A stretch of DNA of 64,000 bases from Pseudophaeomoniella oleicola (taxonomy: Eukaryota > Ascomycota > Eurotiomycetes > Phaeomoniellales > Phaeomoniellaceae). Shown piece after piece: positions 10,880-22,248 of the stretch (position 1 is the first letter of the stretch; each line of letters opens with the position of its first letter). The DNA lies in the NCBI GenBank assembly GCA_003868215.1, contig QWDQ01000085.1, positions 1 to 64,000 on the forward strand. Direction: 5' to 3'. The position numbers were made by a program, and so were the translations under genes. The notes below the pieces were generated by a model. The model was not told where the DNA came from. It did no database searches and saw only the letters and a program-made list of their open reading frames with translations.

Positions 10880-12331
10880 TTATACATCCAAAGGGATGGC
10901 AGTCCAATTTCTTACGGCGTCATTTTCCTGAGCCAGGATGTCTGTGTCGTTGTCCTCTTCCACCTTATCGAGATGGTGTTTTACGTCTGCTGGACAGATC
11001 TTGATTGGCGCAACAGGTATCAAATTCTCCCTAAGCAATTGCAAGATGGCTCGCAGATTGAGGTTCATGATCCGCTCTGGCTCACCAGCCCCCATAAAGC
11101 GCTTCGTTGTCCAAGGAAATAGTACACCAAAATCGGAGTGATTGAGATGAGCTGATTGTTTCACGTAGAATAATCTAGGCCCGTAATTCGATTTACCGTC
11201 TTTGAGTTTCACTTCGACTTGTTGAGGTTCCCCAGAAAGTAGGTGTTTTGTCCGTTCGAGGAGGTCCCGCCATTTGTAGAACTGCTCGCTCATAACTGAA
11301 AGGACTGTGGAAGATGTCGGATTCCGATCATCCATGTACGGCAACGGTCTGTCATAAAGCCATTTAGCCTTTTCTGCTGATAGAGGCATAGTCCACATAT
11401 CCAACAATACCATGGGAGATTTAGCAGTCACTTGGCTAGCCAGCTTCCCATTAGCTCTCGGTGTGTACAACACATGCGATGCTGCCGAGTCACTGTCAGT
11501 GACTGATGCAGTGCGAGACCAGTAGGTTGACTTCAAGAACTGCACCATTGTGGCCGCTCCAAGGGAGTGTCCAATCCAAACAACCCTAGACGGTTTTAGA
11601 TCAAGCTTCGAGGTAAATAAAACAGGTATTTCAACAGTGTCGGCTCTTGAATCCTGGTCGGCAAGATTGGTAAATGAACGTCCCTCGTTCAATGCTTCTA
11701 TAACGGAGTAAAGCATGTCAAGTTCCCAAAGTCGAATCTTCAGCTGCTCGTTCCTCGCATCAAGGACTTCCGGAGTTGGTTCATGGGCTAGACGTTTATA
11801 ATCAACCGATGTGACCGACCCGTTTGCTGCTTTGACCAGACTTAGCGGTGCACTGCCGTCTCTGTGTTCAATGGCCACTACAACAATACCACAGCTCGCT
11901 AGACTTCCGCACAAGTAGCTATAGGTATTAAAAGAACCACCTAGACCGTGGGAAAAGATGGCCAAGGGCCAGCCGACCTCGGTTTGAGGTTCTAAGAGCG
12001 GGGCATCTGCAATCGCTGGTATCCGGGTGCGTTTGATGAACGAGGGCATGTGTGAGATGGCTCTGGCTAGACGTTCGCTTGCTCCCAGAAACCGGCCGTA
12101 CGCTGCCAAGGACTCATTCTGAGGCTCTTGCAACCACCAAATTGGTTTTGATTTCGCTGTGTTGGTGGTCGAAGTAGGGTAAAAGATGTGTGCTTTAATA
12201 GTCGAGATGCCTTCGCGGGGAGCGGGAGACGTTCTGATCTCATCGACTGGAATCTCGAGTATCGTTGATCCGACACTGAGAGGCCCTTGAAAAGGTGGGA
12301 ACTTCGGAGTCAAGGTGAGCTGGTCGATCAT
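10880..12331 (-). CDS. PAF-acetylhydrolase-like lipase/esterase
   Basis: One exon of 483 residues with the alpha/beta-hydrolase layout of platelet-activating factor acetylhydrolase isoform II. The oxyanion region FSHGLGGSFNTYSYLCG lies near residue 127, the nucleophile elbow GHSLGAAT near 255, the acid candidate in VLLDMWTMP near 308, and the histidine in AHLNHSDFG near 396. No signal peptide is apparent, so it is probably intracellular. Family members hydrolyse short sn-2 acyl or oxidised acyl groups of phospholipids; the actual substrate here is inferred. It lies head-to-head with the Clr5 gene across a 1-kb promoter interval. Confidence 0.85.
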   Translation of the reverse strand: MIDQLTLTPKFPPFQGPLSVGSTILEIPVDEIRTSPAPREGISTIKAHIFYPTSTTNTAKSKPIWWLQEPQNESLAAYGRFLGASERLARAISHMPSFIKRTRIPAIADAPLLEPQTEVGWPLAIFSHGLGGSFNTYSYLCGSLASCGIVVVAIEHRDGSAPLSLVKAANGSVTSVDYKRLAHEPTPEVLDARNEQLKIRLWELDMLYSVIEALNEGRSFTNLADQDSRADTVEIPVLFTSKLDLKPSRVVWIGHSLGAATMVQFLKSTYWSRTASVTDSDSAASHVLYTPRANGKLASQVTAKSPMVLLDMWTMPLSAEKAKWLYDRPLPYMDDRNPTSSTVLSVMSEQFYKWRDLLERTKHLLSGEPQQVEVKLKDGKSNYGPRLFYVKQSAHLNHSDFGVLFPWTTKRFMGAGEPERIMNLNLRAILQLLRENLIPVAPIKICPADVKHHLDKVEEDNDTDILAQENDAVRNWTAIPLDV

Positions 12332-12574
12332 GGTGTCAATTTGAATCCGAACGAAGTGTTTTCGCTAGCGGAGAGGTGCCAATTGACTGTGCCCAATAGA
12401 CAGAAGATGTAAAGTACTCTTCGAGAAACAATTTCTTCAACCTTGAGACCTGATCCAATATCGCAATGAAAAAAAAAGAGGGAAATTTATCGTCAATTGG
12501 AAGCGACAATTCAAGATATTTAGGTGTTGCCACCGTATCAATTTCGCTGGATAGTGGCGATAGCTGAACTTCTC

Positions 12575-12601
12575 AACAACAACAATAATAATAATAATAA
12601 C
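12575..12601. repeat. (CAA)n(TAA)n microsatellite
   Basis: CAACAACAA passes directly into five or so AAT units. Short simple repeat in a promoter interval. Confidence 0.85.
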
Positions 12602-12768
12602 AGATGTACTTGAACACAATTCACGGTCTATGCGCAAGAAGAGGAAACTACAGTGATGGATAGCATGGAATGAGAAAAGATAGAAGCATGTCGCGTGACT
12701 TTATATAAATTCCAAATCAAACATTGAAGACCCTGAATCTGAATCTGAATCTTGGTGAAGATTATTTC

Positions 12769-12780
12769 TACTACGTAGTA
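12769..12780. repeat. TACTACGTAGTA palindrome
   Basis: Exact 12-bp palindrome, one of several copies in intergenic DNA of the window (others at 24686-24699 and 45713-45724, and a 24-bp derivative at 30984-31007). Confidence 0.8.
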
Positions 12781-13342
12781 ACTTAGTTGGAGGGACGAGG
12801 GACCTGGGAGATCTTCGGAGTGTCTGTGGACCCGGTTCCTGGTTCCTGCCTCTGCCTCGTCGTCATTGTTCTGGGACAATCGGATAGAACTATGCTCTGT
12901 GGTCGATTATCGGCTGGGGAGCGTGATCATAGCAGGCTCAGAGGTTAGTATGTATGTATCTGCCTTGAAAGTCACGAGATAAGAAGATGAAGCCCAAACT
13001 ATTCGATGGAGTAGGTTAGGTGAAGACCAATGTCGAAGCAGTGAAGGCCATTGAATGGTAAAGGAAGATAATTAATTTAATTAATCTCTGTTACTGACTG
13101 GGACCTCCTGATAAGATAAGGAGAATGGCGGCCGCCTCGGACCGATGAAAGTGCCACCAACCCCAAAAGAGCATCGAAGGTTCATCTGCTCCAAAACGAT
13201 CAAGTTCCGTTCCCTTAACGTTAACACCAAGAATCGCTTCAGCGAGCAACAGCAACCAACAGACGCAGTTTGTCGCGCTTTCCGTAGCACCTTATTTCAC
13301 GCCCAAAGACACCAGTGGCCAGGATAGATCACCGTCGTCATC

Positions 13343-15363
13343 ATGGGTAAGCTGTTTCCTTTCTACAACTTCAACGCTCCATTTCCACAGTTGCACAGCC
13401 ATCTGCGCGACTTGTCTGCCATGAAGCCATTCACTAACATGTTCTCACAGTCTACGACTGGGGAGGATATCGTGATGTCTGCTATCAGATGTACATCACA
13501 GAGAAGAAGCCGCTGGAGGAAATCATGGATTACATGAAACAAGTTCATAATTTTGCCCCCAGTAAACGCGCTTTTCAGACACAATTCAAGAGATGGGGTT
13601 TTCCCTCCAAGCAGAATCCTGCCCACAAAAATGCAGACTTGGTCGCTCGTGTCAGAGAGTTGTGGGAGAAAAACACAAGTCAACGCGACATGCTACAGAC
13701 GCTGAATGCAGAAGGTTTCGAGATCAAGGAACGAGAATTGATGCGAGTTAGAGCCAAAAATCGATGGCTGCTTCGGGTTCCGAACGGCATGAAAGCCCAT
13801 GGTTACACTGAGGCGCTCATCGATCAACCACCAACCGAGGAGAGTGAGTTTCTGGCATTGCAGCAAGAAGTGTATGGTTCCGAGGAACAGAAAGATGTCC
13901 AACAAACCCCGCGAGCCACTTCGCCACCATTAGCTCCCGAGGTGATACAGAAGCGAAAGGAGCGGTTCGAAAAGCTCCAAGCCGAAAGCGAGGCTAGGTA
14001 TGCTGCGCGGAAACGTCGCCGTCGGACCCGTGGATGGGCTGGTTTACCCGCGGATCCTCCTGCACCACCTCGTTTTCCTTCCGAAACCACCATCGATGAG
14101 AGCAAAAAGTATCTAGATCTAGACAATACTCGGTACCGCGAGCTGCGTGAGCAGTTTCAAGCGATATGTGAGGACGTCGGCATCATCAAGAAGACGCTTG
14201 CTGGGGACGAACAGTGGCGCCAGGCCAAAGAACGACTCGTTCAAACCAATCCTCATTTAAGCCAAGTATTCTACGATAAAATGAATCAAGAGGCTAAGAC
14301 TCTGGCACTGGACGTCATCTGCACTGACGTTACGAAGAGAATGCGAACATTGGAACGGCGCATGACCATTGCAGAAGCAAAGAACGCACTTGGAATCAAT
14401 CCTGAACAATCGCGTCAGATAAGAAACGCGTTCTATAACACTCTGAAAGCAGATCACTTCACGAGCAAGCTTGAAGCCGGCGAAGATCATTGGAAGGAAC
14501 TCAAAGACCACTGGATTCAGAATACTCCTCTCCTTCGGTTGATCCTTGTTGCAGATCAAGAAGAGACATCTCGACAAAACAAGCTCAAGGCTATGGAGGT
14601 GCTTTGTCGAGATGTCATGAAGCGTCTTCGTGATGACCAGACCAAGCGCGATCCAACCCGCAAATCACTAGCAGCTGGAACACTCTCGCCTTTCTCGTCG
14701 CAAAGTCCTCAGCCAGCTCCTACCCCAATCATGCAGACTCCAACAGCACCTCGACCTGTCTCTACAAGAGCCAAACCTCGTGCAGCTCCACAGTCCCTAC
14801 AGCCCCTTTCAGCTGCGGACCAAGCTGCGGCAGATATCTCAAGCTTGGCTTCCAGAGCTCTTGCGCGTACTCCAATAATGGATAGTACGATCACCGATAT
14901 GCAAATCGACCCATCTCTCCTCCAAGCCGCCAACAATCCAAGTCTACCCATCCAATCTTTGTCATTCCAAGACTCTCAGGCCGGTACAGTGACTTCCGAT
15001 TACCTCCCTGCCTCCCAGGATCCTCACTCCATGGGCGTTGTTGATCCGATATTCCAACCTCAGTCACCTCCTCCACCGACCACAACACCGGTCTACATCC
15101 GTCCCCATCCTTCTTCCGCCTCCAGTATCCGCAATAATAAGATGTGGCTCGCGAAACTTTCGACGCGATCGGTCGACGAGCTTCGCTCTCTGATTACAGC
15201 AAAATATCCGGGAAAGAACATCAATCGGATTGATGGGATTGAGAAAGGGGCAGAAGGTCTAGGCGGCGAGGTCAGTTATCTGATTGACGGAGACGAAGAG
15301 TTGGATGCTTATTTGACGCATGTTGAAGGAGGGAAAGTCATGTTTGTTGTGAGTCTAGGCTGA
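13343..15363 (+). CDS. Clr5-domain protein with duplicated helical module
   Basis: Two exons (13343-13346 and 13451-15363) encode 638 residues. Splicing after ATGG gives MVYDWGGYRDVCYQMYITEK, the start of a Clr5 domain (residues about 3-55, ending QFKRWGF), a fungal domain named after fission-yeast Clr5 and thought to bind DNA or act in chromatin. Next come a helical region, a basic patch (ARKRRRRTRGW near 190) and two similar modules at about 234-300 and 326-395. They share a pattern of L-x-A-G-(D/E)-x-x-W, then (V/I)Q-x-N/T-P-x-L, and end with LC-x-DV-x-KR(M/L)R. A Pro/Ser/Thr/Gln-rich stretch and a compact conserved-looking C-terminal block (WLAKLSTRSVDELRSLITAK onward) follow. Probably nuclear; the target is unknown. 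Confidence 0.86.
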
Positions 15364-16313
15364 GTGGTCAAGTCACGGTTTGGGCCTGTTGTTTACAAGG
15401 GTGGAATGCCTGGCAAAGGAGGAGCATCGTGTCTGATTCGTCTAGTGCTTGAAAGCGCTATGATGCCACGACAGTAGCTAGCTGATTGTAGGCTTTTCAC
15501 TCACACAAGAGGCTTTGTCTGATGATATGGCTCTGTTTTGAGTTGGGCTTGATTTGATTTCATGACAGTGGGAATGGAGAATGGCAATGGGAATTGGTCG
15601 TACCGTCGAAGCTTTGTTAAATACCTATGTAGCTAGGTAGCTTGTTATTGATACCCCCTTCTGTTTCGATCCAACTTTTTACAGATGTAAGGAAAAGGGG
15701 GAATGGAAAGTGCTTTTGGGAAGGAATTGAATTGGATACATGTAACTAACTAATTCGATCAAAAGCACCTAAGGTAGATAGGTACCTAACCACCTAGGTC
15801 GATAGGTAGGATAGGGTAAGACACAGTGTGTTTTTTTCCTTTCTCTTTCCAGGACTGGTTTCAAGAGGCCAGAATAGTTTGTGGACATACATGTAATAAT
15901 CAACGCCGGACTGGATGAGGAAGGGAAACTATTGGTGGGTGGGAGAGGTTAAACTACTCCGTACATGAAATTAGGGGATGGGATGGGAGGAAACATTGGG
16001 TAAGAGGGTAACAGGTAAAACAGGGCAGAGTAAGGAAATGGGAAAGAAAAGGGATAGGGATATCTTGGATGACTGGTGAACAGGACGGCTGTCGGTCGGC
16101 CGGTCGAGAGCAGACGGCCTTCTCTTTGAGAGATGTAACTGGACAAGGGAAGGGAAGGAAAGAAAAAGGAACATCATCCTCCTCTTCAAAACTCTGCTGC
16201 CGGCGAGTTGAAGGCACGTGGTGTTACGTTGGAATGACTCGATCCGGAATCCGTCGTTCAGGCGTTGTACATTGTTTGATCTTCTGATAGTGAGGAAGCG
16301 GAAGAGTTAGTAT
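15364..16313. other. Convergent intergenic with CTAGGTA-like motifs
   Basis: A 0.95-kb tail-to-tail spacer. Around 15630-15815 it holds a cluster of partial TACCTAGGTA motifs (CTAGGTAG, ATAGGTACCTAA, CCTAGGTCGATAGG). CTACTCCGTAC occurs near 15955. No gene recognised. Confidence 0.6.
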
Positions 16314-18905
16314 TTACTTTTCGCCACGCCTGGGGTAGGCATTTTGGGACGATGGGGTGACGTCTTGCATACCTTGCTCTGGGGTCAATGAACTCCCGGG
16401 GCGAACGAAGTTGTGGGTTGTAGCTCTATCAGTAACCTGAACACCATCGTCGTCTTGTTCCTCTGCATTCACCATTTCATATCCGTCATCGTTTTCTTCT
16501 TCAGAGTACAAACGTTCAATCTCCCTCATGGCAGATTCGAGGCGCTTAATCTCAGCTGACAAGTCTGCGCGACGACTGGCAAGCTCCGGGTCTTCAGCAA
16601 GTAGTTCTTCACAAAATGCTTCACCTTCAGGGGTGCGGAGTCGGAAGAATTGCTCCAACACTTTGTACAGTCCATCTCGACATTTTGCGAACAATTGCGA
16701 CTGAATGCTCTGGCAAACAATGTCGGCAAAACGGGAGTGAGCGATACTGTAATATGCGCGAACGGTAGCGAGCATATCGACTTCGTTCTGCCATTCATCG
16801 GGTGGCAACTCGTCGTCTCGAATCCTGGGAATTTTTCGGGGTGTTTGTTGTTGCTCGGCGTGTAGATCGCTAAGGCGTGAGTTTCGTCGGCCTGTCATCA
16901 ACGTCTGTAATGCAATAGCCTTTTCACGATCCATTCCGCTTGCATCCGATGTGTATGGAGACTCGAGTTCCATTTGGAGCAACTCAACAAGCTTTCGATC
17001 ATGTATCTCAATAGCATCGCCTAGGAACCTTCTTATCTCCTTCGTAACCTGCTCGAAGATTCTTGTGCCTTGATTTGTAGGGTCGAAGACTTCTCTTGCC
17101 AGTTGGTTGATAGTGGCGTTCAAGAGGTCTGTGACTTGCCGAACAGTAATGCTTAGAGGATGTCCCCAATGGCTCACACTCTGCTGGTTCATGACTTCTA
17201 TTGCTTTTGGATTGATCAAATTTGGAATGCTGGAGACGGCAAGATTATAGGTTATGCGTCGAATATCATCAAGCAAGTACTCTGCGCCACGACATTCGCT
17301 CCAAGGATCTTGCCGTTTTCTTTTCGATCCTGAAGGACTATGAGCGTCATCAAGATCCGAGTCGCCGAGATCAACAACTTGGGGCAACTTGCTGCCATTG
17401 TTGTGATGGGTCGGTGTGCCCTGGGGTGTTCTATCCTCGTGAAGTTTCCGAGCACGTCTTTCTTCCGCTTTTGTTTTGGCTTTCATCAAAGGTCTTGTGC
17501 TATGAAGTACAGCCCGAAACTTAAGCGAAATGTTCTTCCAAGTCTTACAGAAGTCGTGGTTGTTGGACTGCGTGAACAAGTCGTGCAAGCCATGCTTGAA
17601 ATCCGAAAGATTTTGAGCCACGACTATCAGTGCTTTGGTGTCTATCAGCGGTGGGAGTGATTTCAGAGTATGACTTAAGAAAGCAGCTCGCTCTCCAATC
17701 TTCGTCCTGATCGTGGGCAGGTTAAGTCTTATCTGGTCTTCGAGAAGGCATTGCAATTCCGCTGCCAGATTGTCGGTGCCAAAGCGAGGTTGTAGATGTA
17801 CAAGAGAAGCGGTGGTCCATATGTCGTTTTTGAAAAAATTGCGCTCTCTCACTCTGGCGATTGTGTGACCAACCTCAATATCGGCAAGATTGCAAACAAC
17901 AAAATAGCCATGACCGAGTGGGAATTTACGGCCTTCGAGAATATCCAGCCATTGGTCGAACGATTCAGCACGTTGAATGAGATCTGGTTTGGTCAAAACA
18001 CCGATGGTGCGAGCTTTATCACCATATCGTTGGATCAAATTCGCGGCCTTTGAGTTGACCGGATCGTTGTTCATAGGTAACGCAAGCAGATTGATGCTGA
18101 GTCGGCTTTTAATGTACTTTTTAACAAGCTCCTCTACCAGATTAACAAGATACCTCTCTTCCTCTGTCTCGGGAACACTAATGACACCCGGAAGGTCGAA
18201 AAGGGACAGATCAGGGACCTCATCTGAATAAATGTCCAGACGGATTGTGTTAGGCGAGAACTTGACTTGCAGCGACCGATCCTGGTTTCTAAACAAGTTT
18301 TGGGGATTACGGAAAACATTCGGATTCTCTGTAGGGTTGAGAATTGCCAGTTGCGCACTCGCTATAAGGTCCCGAAGCTCTTTTTTGCTGGTCGTCGATC
18401 CAAAATGGAGCTCCTCGCTTTCTTGGGGTTGCCAAGGGCCGAATGGTCGAGCCTTGGTAGATTTGTATCTCGAATTCTCAAAGACATACTCCTTCATCAG
18501 AAATATCTCACATTTCCACTTTTCTCCAGTGGATGGATTGCGCTCCACAACATCTGTGTTGGTCATGTTGATCTCAAGAGGGCATCGGGTACAGCAGCCC
18601 GCCGACCGTGGGACGCTGATACCAGTGATTGCCTCAATGAGTGAACTGGCACAAGCATCAGTAGACATGACAGTAGAACAGGAAGGGGAGTAGACATACC
18701 TCTTACCAACGCTCTGGTCACCGATGACACAGATAGATGGAAGCTCTGGAACAGCATTTTCGATCCCGAGATGCTGAAGATTTCTCACGCACTGTATCAT
18801 CTGCTTCGCCTTCTTGGATGCCACAGGGACGGTAGGTGGTGCTTCAACTTCGGCGTCAGCTTCTGAGAGCACGGTATGTTCACTAAGGGGTGATTGATGG
18901 GCCAT
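16314..18905 (-). CDS. Dynamin-like large GTPase
   Basis: Exons 18700-18905 and 16314-18645 encode 845 residues of the dynamin superfamily (Mx/Vps1-like fungal subgroup). The P-loop GDQSVGKSS (62-70) is recreated exactly by splicing; also visible are the switch I threonine region with TRCPLEINM, DLPG (near 219) and TKPD (near 288). A stalk region follows, and a GED-like helical segment (VRAYYSIAHSRFADIV onward, near 720), then an acidic tail (SEEENDDGYEM) with low-complexity ending. There is no PH or proline-rich domain, so a fungal-specific dynamin-like protein rather than classical dynamin; membrane remodelling is the family role. The 54-nt intron is a multiple of three without stop, so an unspliced transcript would insert 18 residues into the P-loop. 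Confidence 0.9.
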   Translation of the reverse strand: MAHQSPLSEHTVLSEADAEVEAPPTVPVASKKAKQMIQCVRNLQHLGIENAVPELPSICVIGDQSVGKRYVYSPSCSTVMSTDACASSLIEAITGISVPRSAGCCTRCPLEINMTNTDVVERNPSTGEKWKCEIFLMKEYVFENSRYKSTKARPFGPWQPQESEELHFGSTTSKKELRDLIASAQLAILNPTENPNVFRNPQNLFRNQDRSLQVKFSPNTIRLDIYSDEVPDLSLFDLPGVISVPETEEERYLVNLVEELVKKYIKSRLSINLLALPMNNDPVNSKAANLIQRYGDKARTIGVLTKPDLIQRAESFDQWLDILEGRKFPLGHGYFVVCNLADIEVGHTIARVRERNFFKNDIWTTASLVHLQPRFGTDNLAAELQCLLEDQIRLNLPTIRTKIGERAAFLSHTLKSLPPLIDTKALIVVAQNLSDFKHGLHDLFTQSNNHDFCKTWKNISLKFRAVLHSTRPLMKAKTKAEERRARKLHEDRTPQGTPTHHNNGSKLPQVVDLGDSDLDDAHSPSGSKRKRQDPWSECRGAEYLLDDIRRITYNLAVSSIPNLINPKAIEVMNQQSVSHWGHPLSITVRQVTDLLNATINQLAREVFDPTNQGTRIFEQVTKEIRRFLGDAIEIHDRKLVELLQMELESPYTSDASGMDREKAIALQTLMTGRRNSRLSDLHAEQQQTPRKIPRIRDDELPPDEWQNEVDMLATVRAYYSIAHSRFADIVCQSIQSQLFAKCRDGLYKVLEQFFRLRTPEGEAFCEELLAEDPELASRRADLSAEIKRLESAMREIERLYSEEENDDGYEMVNAEEQDDDGVQVTDRATTHNFVRPGSSLTPEQGMQDVTPSSQNAYPRRGEK

Positions 18906-20352
18906 GTCTTTGAGAAGTCAGCTGCAGATTTGACAAAAAGCCTGATTAACACACTGAGCGCGCCAGATGTCAAAGCCTCACGCAGAGTCGAAGAGGAAAC
19001 TGGTATCGTATCTCCAGAGCTAGGCAAATGAGTGTAGGTATTGTAGCCAGGAGGTAAAGAGTAGCAGGCTTGGTTGTGACGATCTTGCTTTGAAGATGGT
19101 AGAGACCGTGTGAAAGGAGATTGAGGTTCAGGTAGATGCTGGAAGTGCGAATTGTCAGTTGTCATCAGCGTTGCCTAGTTTGCCTAAGTGAGGTTTACAA
19201 TCATGAGCGGAGAAGAGTTTGAACTCCCCCGGGCCATATTCTCACAAGAGCTTCACAATGTGAAGTTGACCAATCTGGCTATTGTCGGCACTTGTTATGT
19301 CAAAACAAGAAGAAAAGCTAGGTGATGAGATTGAAAACTTTGGTTTACGGGGATATCTAAACGTAGAATCCAAACAATTGAAAAGTGCGAGAAGAGGAAA
19401 TTAAGTAGGAAAGGAAAAGAGTGAGCAGAGGCTCCTCGACCAGGAGGGATCATGCTGCTCGCCATCGCTTTACTACCGCATAGACAGCATTCTAGCGGAT
19501 GTGACAGTATCCTACCAATCATGACTGGGAGAAAGGAGGGAGTGGATTATGTGCCCTGACCTCGTCGTCGTGAGAGTGGGTGAGTCTTGAAGTCGACGAC
19601 TTGGATACAATGGTGCTGCAGTAAGAAGAGAGGTGAAGTTGTGGCCAAGATGTTGAAGGAGAGAGTCCGAACGGTGACCCATCACATCGGCCACCAACCA
19701 ATGAACAGCGCTGGGGAATCTGCATGGATCAATGCAACCAAAGGAATCGTCGATCCTAAGCAATTCAATAATTCTTTGCAGATTGCAGAATCTATTTCAA
19801 GCAAGCAAAGCAGCGGTGAAGGAGAAGCAACTATCAACATTATTCCACAGTTCGATATCAGGTGTACTCTGAGACCTAGTAATTAGTCTGCCTACCTGTG
19901 AGGGAGGTACGTAGTACACCTTCAAGTAATTACTCGGCCTACCTAAATCCAAAGGTCCTCGTATTTAATTAAGGTAATTAAATATTCACCTGAGACCTAA
20001 ACTTGGTGATCTGGACCCTGGACAAGTGAGGCCTAGGCACAGTAAGGATAAGTCCCTTAAGGATAACGTAGTAAGCTACGGGGATTTACTTATTGCGGGA
20101 TAGCATGAGTACCGGATGATGATGATGATGTGTCAAGTAATACAGTGTACGCAGTACAGTACACGGTAAACTTTACAATAGTGGCAGCAAGGGAGCATCA
20201 CTCGATCATTTCGTTTCCATTGTCGCCCTTCATTTGTCTACATTAAGTACATATCAGATCCCACAAAGACACGTTGGTCTTCAGTACTGATTCTTTCTCT
20301 TCGACTGTACCCTTTACCTCTGCTTTGTCGTGGCTCTCGCCTTCTTTACACT
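18906..20352. other. Divergent intergenic promoter region
   Basis: A 1.45-kb head-to-head interval between the dynamin-like and GDP-mannose pyrophosphorylase-like genes. Contains TA-rich patches with AATTAAGGTAATTAAA near 19965, a GATGATGATGATG run near 20115 and CAGTACAGTACA near 20155. A 99-codon open frame at 19587-19886 has no recognised features. The pyrimidine-rich stretch just before 20353 looks like a 5' UTR. Confidence 0.55.
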
Positions 20353-21822
20353 ATGCTCCACGTCCCACTGCGCAATGGAAACCCCGCCGCCCAAGGTTCA
20401 CATACGAAGGCAGTGATCCTTGTTGGTGGCCCATCGAGAGGTACTCGATTCAGGCCTCTGAGTCTGGATACTCCGAAGGTATTTGGCATATCCCACTGGT
20501 GAAGCGGATCTAACTCGACCTACTGCAGCCTCTGTTCGATGTCGCTGGTCACCCAATCATCTGGCACTGCTTGACCGCGATCGCCAAGGTCCCGACCATC
20601 AAAGAAGTGATTCTGGTGGGATATTACGACGAGCATGTCTTCCGGGACTTCATCCGTGATTCGTCACACGAGTTCCCGCAGCTACGCATCCAATACTTGA
20701 GAGAGTACCAGGCGCTAGGAACAGCTGGAGGTCTATATCATTTTCGGGATGCCATCCTCAAGGGGAAACCAGATCGCTTCTTTGTCCTCAATGCAGATGT
20801 CTGCTGTTCTTTCCCATTGGGCGAGATGTTGAAATTGTTCGAAGAAAAGGATGCAGATGCGGTTATCCTGGGAACACGAGTGAGCAACGATGCGGCCACC
20901 AACTTCGGTTGCATCGTGTCAGACGGTCACTCGAAGCGTGTGCTGCACTACGTCGAGAAGCCCGAGTCTCATATCTCCAACCTGATCAACTGTGGTGTAT
21001 ATCTCTTCGCTACCGACTGTATCTTCCCCGCCATCAGAAGCGCCATCAAGCGTCGAACGGAGCGTCCACGCCTTGTCACTTACCCATCCTCCGAAAATCT
21101 CGATTCCTCCTACATCATGGCAGACCAAGATGAGGACGCTGAGAAGACCGAGGTACTTCGGCTTGAGCAAGACCTATTGTCCGACCTGGCCGACAGCAAC
21201 AGATTCTTTGTGCTTGAGACCAAGGATTTCTGGCGTCAAATCAAGACTGCTGGTTCTGCGGTTCCAGCTAATGCCTTGTATCTGCAAAAAGCTTTTCAGT
21301 CACAATCGGAGGAACTCACGCCTCCATCAGCTACGATTGTCCCTCCAGTATTCATTCACCCTACAGCCCAAGTACATCCGACAGCCAAGCTCGGACCGAA
21401 CGTCTCGATTGGCCCACAAGCAGTTGTTGGTGCAGGTGCTCGCATCAAAGAATCAATTGTTCTAGAAGAAGCCCATATCAAGCACGATGCGTGTGTTCTC
21501 TACTCGATTATCGGCTGGCAAAGCAAGGTTGGCGCCTGGGCTCGTGTCGAAGGTACACCAACACCCGTAGCCAGTCACACTACAGACATCATCAAGAACG
21601 GCGTCAAGGTCAAAAGTATTACCATTCTCGGTCGGGACTGCAGTGTTGGCGATGAGGTCAGAGTCCAAAATTGTGTCTGCCTGCCGAATAAGGAATTGAA
21701 GAGGGTACGTTCCAAGATCTTTCTTCTAAGTCCTATCTTATCTTTGATCATTTACTGCACATGCAATTGGCTAACCAAGATCCCTCCCTGTCTAGGACGT
21801 GGCCAACGAAGTTATCATGTAA
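20353..21822 (+). CDS. Mannose-1-phosphate guanylyltransferase alpha-like (GMPPA type)
   Basis: Three exons (20353-20478, 20529-21704, 21796-21822) encode 442 residues. The nucleotidyltransferase signature ILVGGPSRGTRFRPLSLDTP runs directly across the first splice join into KPLFDVAGHPIIWH, and the acidic LNADVCC follows. The C-terminal half is a left-handed beta-helix of hexapeptide repeats (HPTAQVHPTAKLGPNVSIGP), ending NKELKRDVANEVIM. In length and motifs this is the GMPPA-type subunit, which binds GDP-mannose and regulates the catalytic GMPPB/Psa1 rather than being the main catalyst in well-studied species. Role: GDP-mannose supply for glycosylation and cell-wall mannan, in the cytosol. 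The start is the first ATG after a pyrimidine-rich leader; the first 15 residues are not conserved family sequence and remain less sure. Confidence 0.9.
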
Positions 21823-22137
21823 AGAAACGAAAAACAAAACAGAAAGGAAAACCGAAAGAGAGAAAAAAAAACCATACAAGCAACATGACCCATCAACGCC
21901 AGCTACCTACCTACCCACTCACCCAATATCTCTGCGAATTGATCAAAAAACGTAGGATGGGTTGAAATGGGAATGGGAAGGAAGTCGCCATAAAGTCAAG
22001 CGTCCCTTCATATATGTCCAGTGAGAGAGAAAAGCATACGCTAGATCACACTCCACTGTATGGATGTGGATGTTGATGGGACCATCGATGGTAGACAAAA
22101 TATAACTCGTAAACCCATAACTCATCTCATACATACC

Positions 22138-22147
22138 TACCTAGGTA
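22138..22147. repeat. TACCTAGGTA palindrome
   Basis: Exact 10-bp palindrome preceded by further TACC units. Same motif as at 6051, 22239 and 33439. Confidence 0.8.
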
Positions 22148-22238
22148 CTTACATGCATGCCTGCCTACCTTAGGTCCCAAAAGAAAAAAATCACGTTTGC
22201 CTAAATTCTACCTATGTATAGTATGTATGTACATTACG

Positions 22239-22248
22239 TACCTAGGTA
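22239..22248. repeat. TACCTAGGTA palindrome
   Basis: Exact 10-bp palindrome followed closely by AGGTACCTA, so three overlapping half-sites lie within 25 bp. Confidence 0.8.

Larger units (their letters stand above)
12332..13342. other. Divergent intergenic promoter region
   Basis: A 1-kb interval between the lipase (-) and Clr5 (+) genes. It contains an AAC/AAT trinucleotide repeat at 12575-12601 and an exact TACTACGTAGTA palindrome at 12769-12780. No gene recognised. Confidence 0.6.

Noticed and set aside
19587-19886. 99-codon plus-strand open frame upstream of the GDP-mannose pyrophosphorylase-like gene
   Set aside because: No recognisable domain, no clear splice partners and located in a promoter interval; within the length expected by chance.
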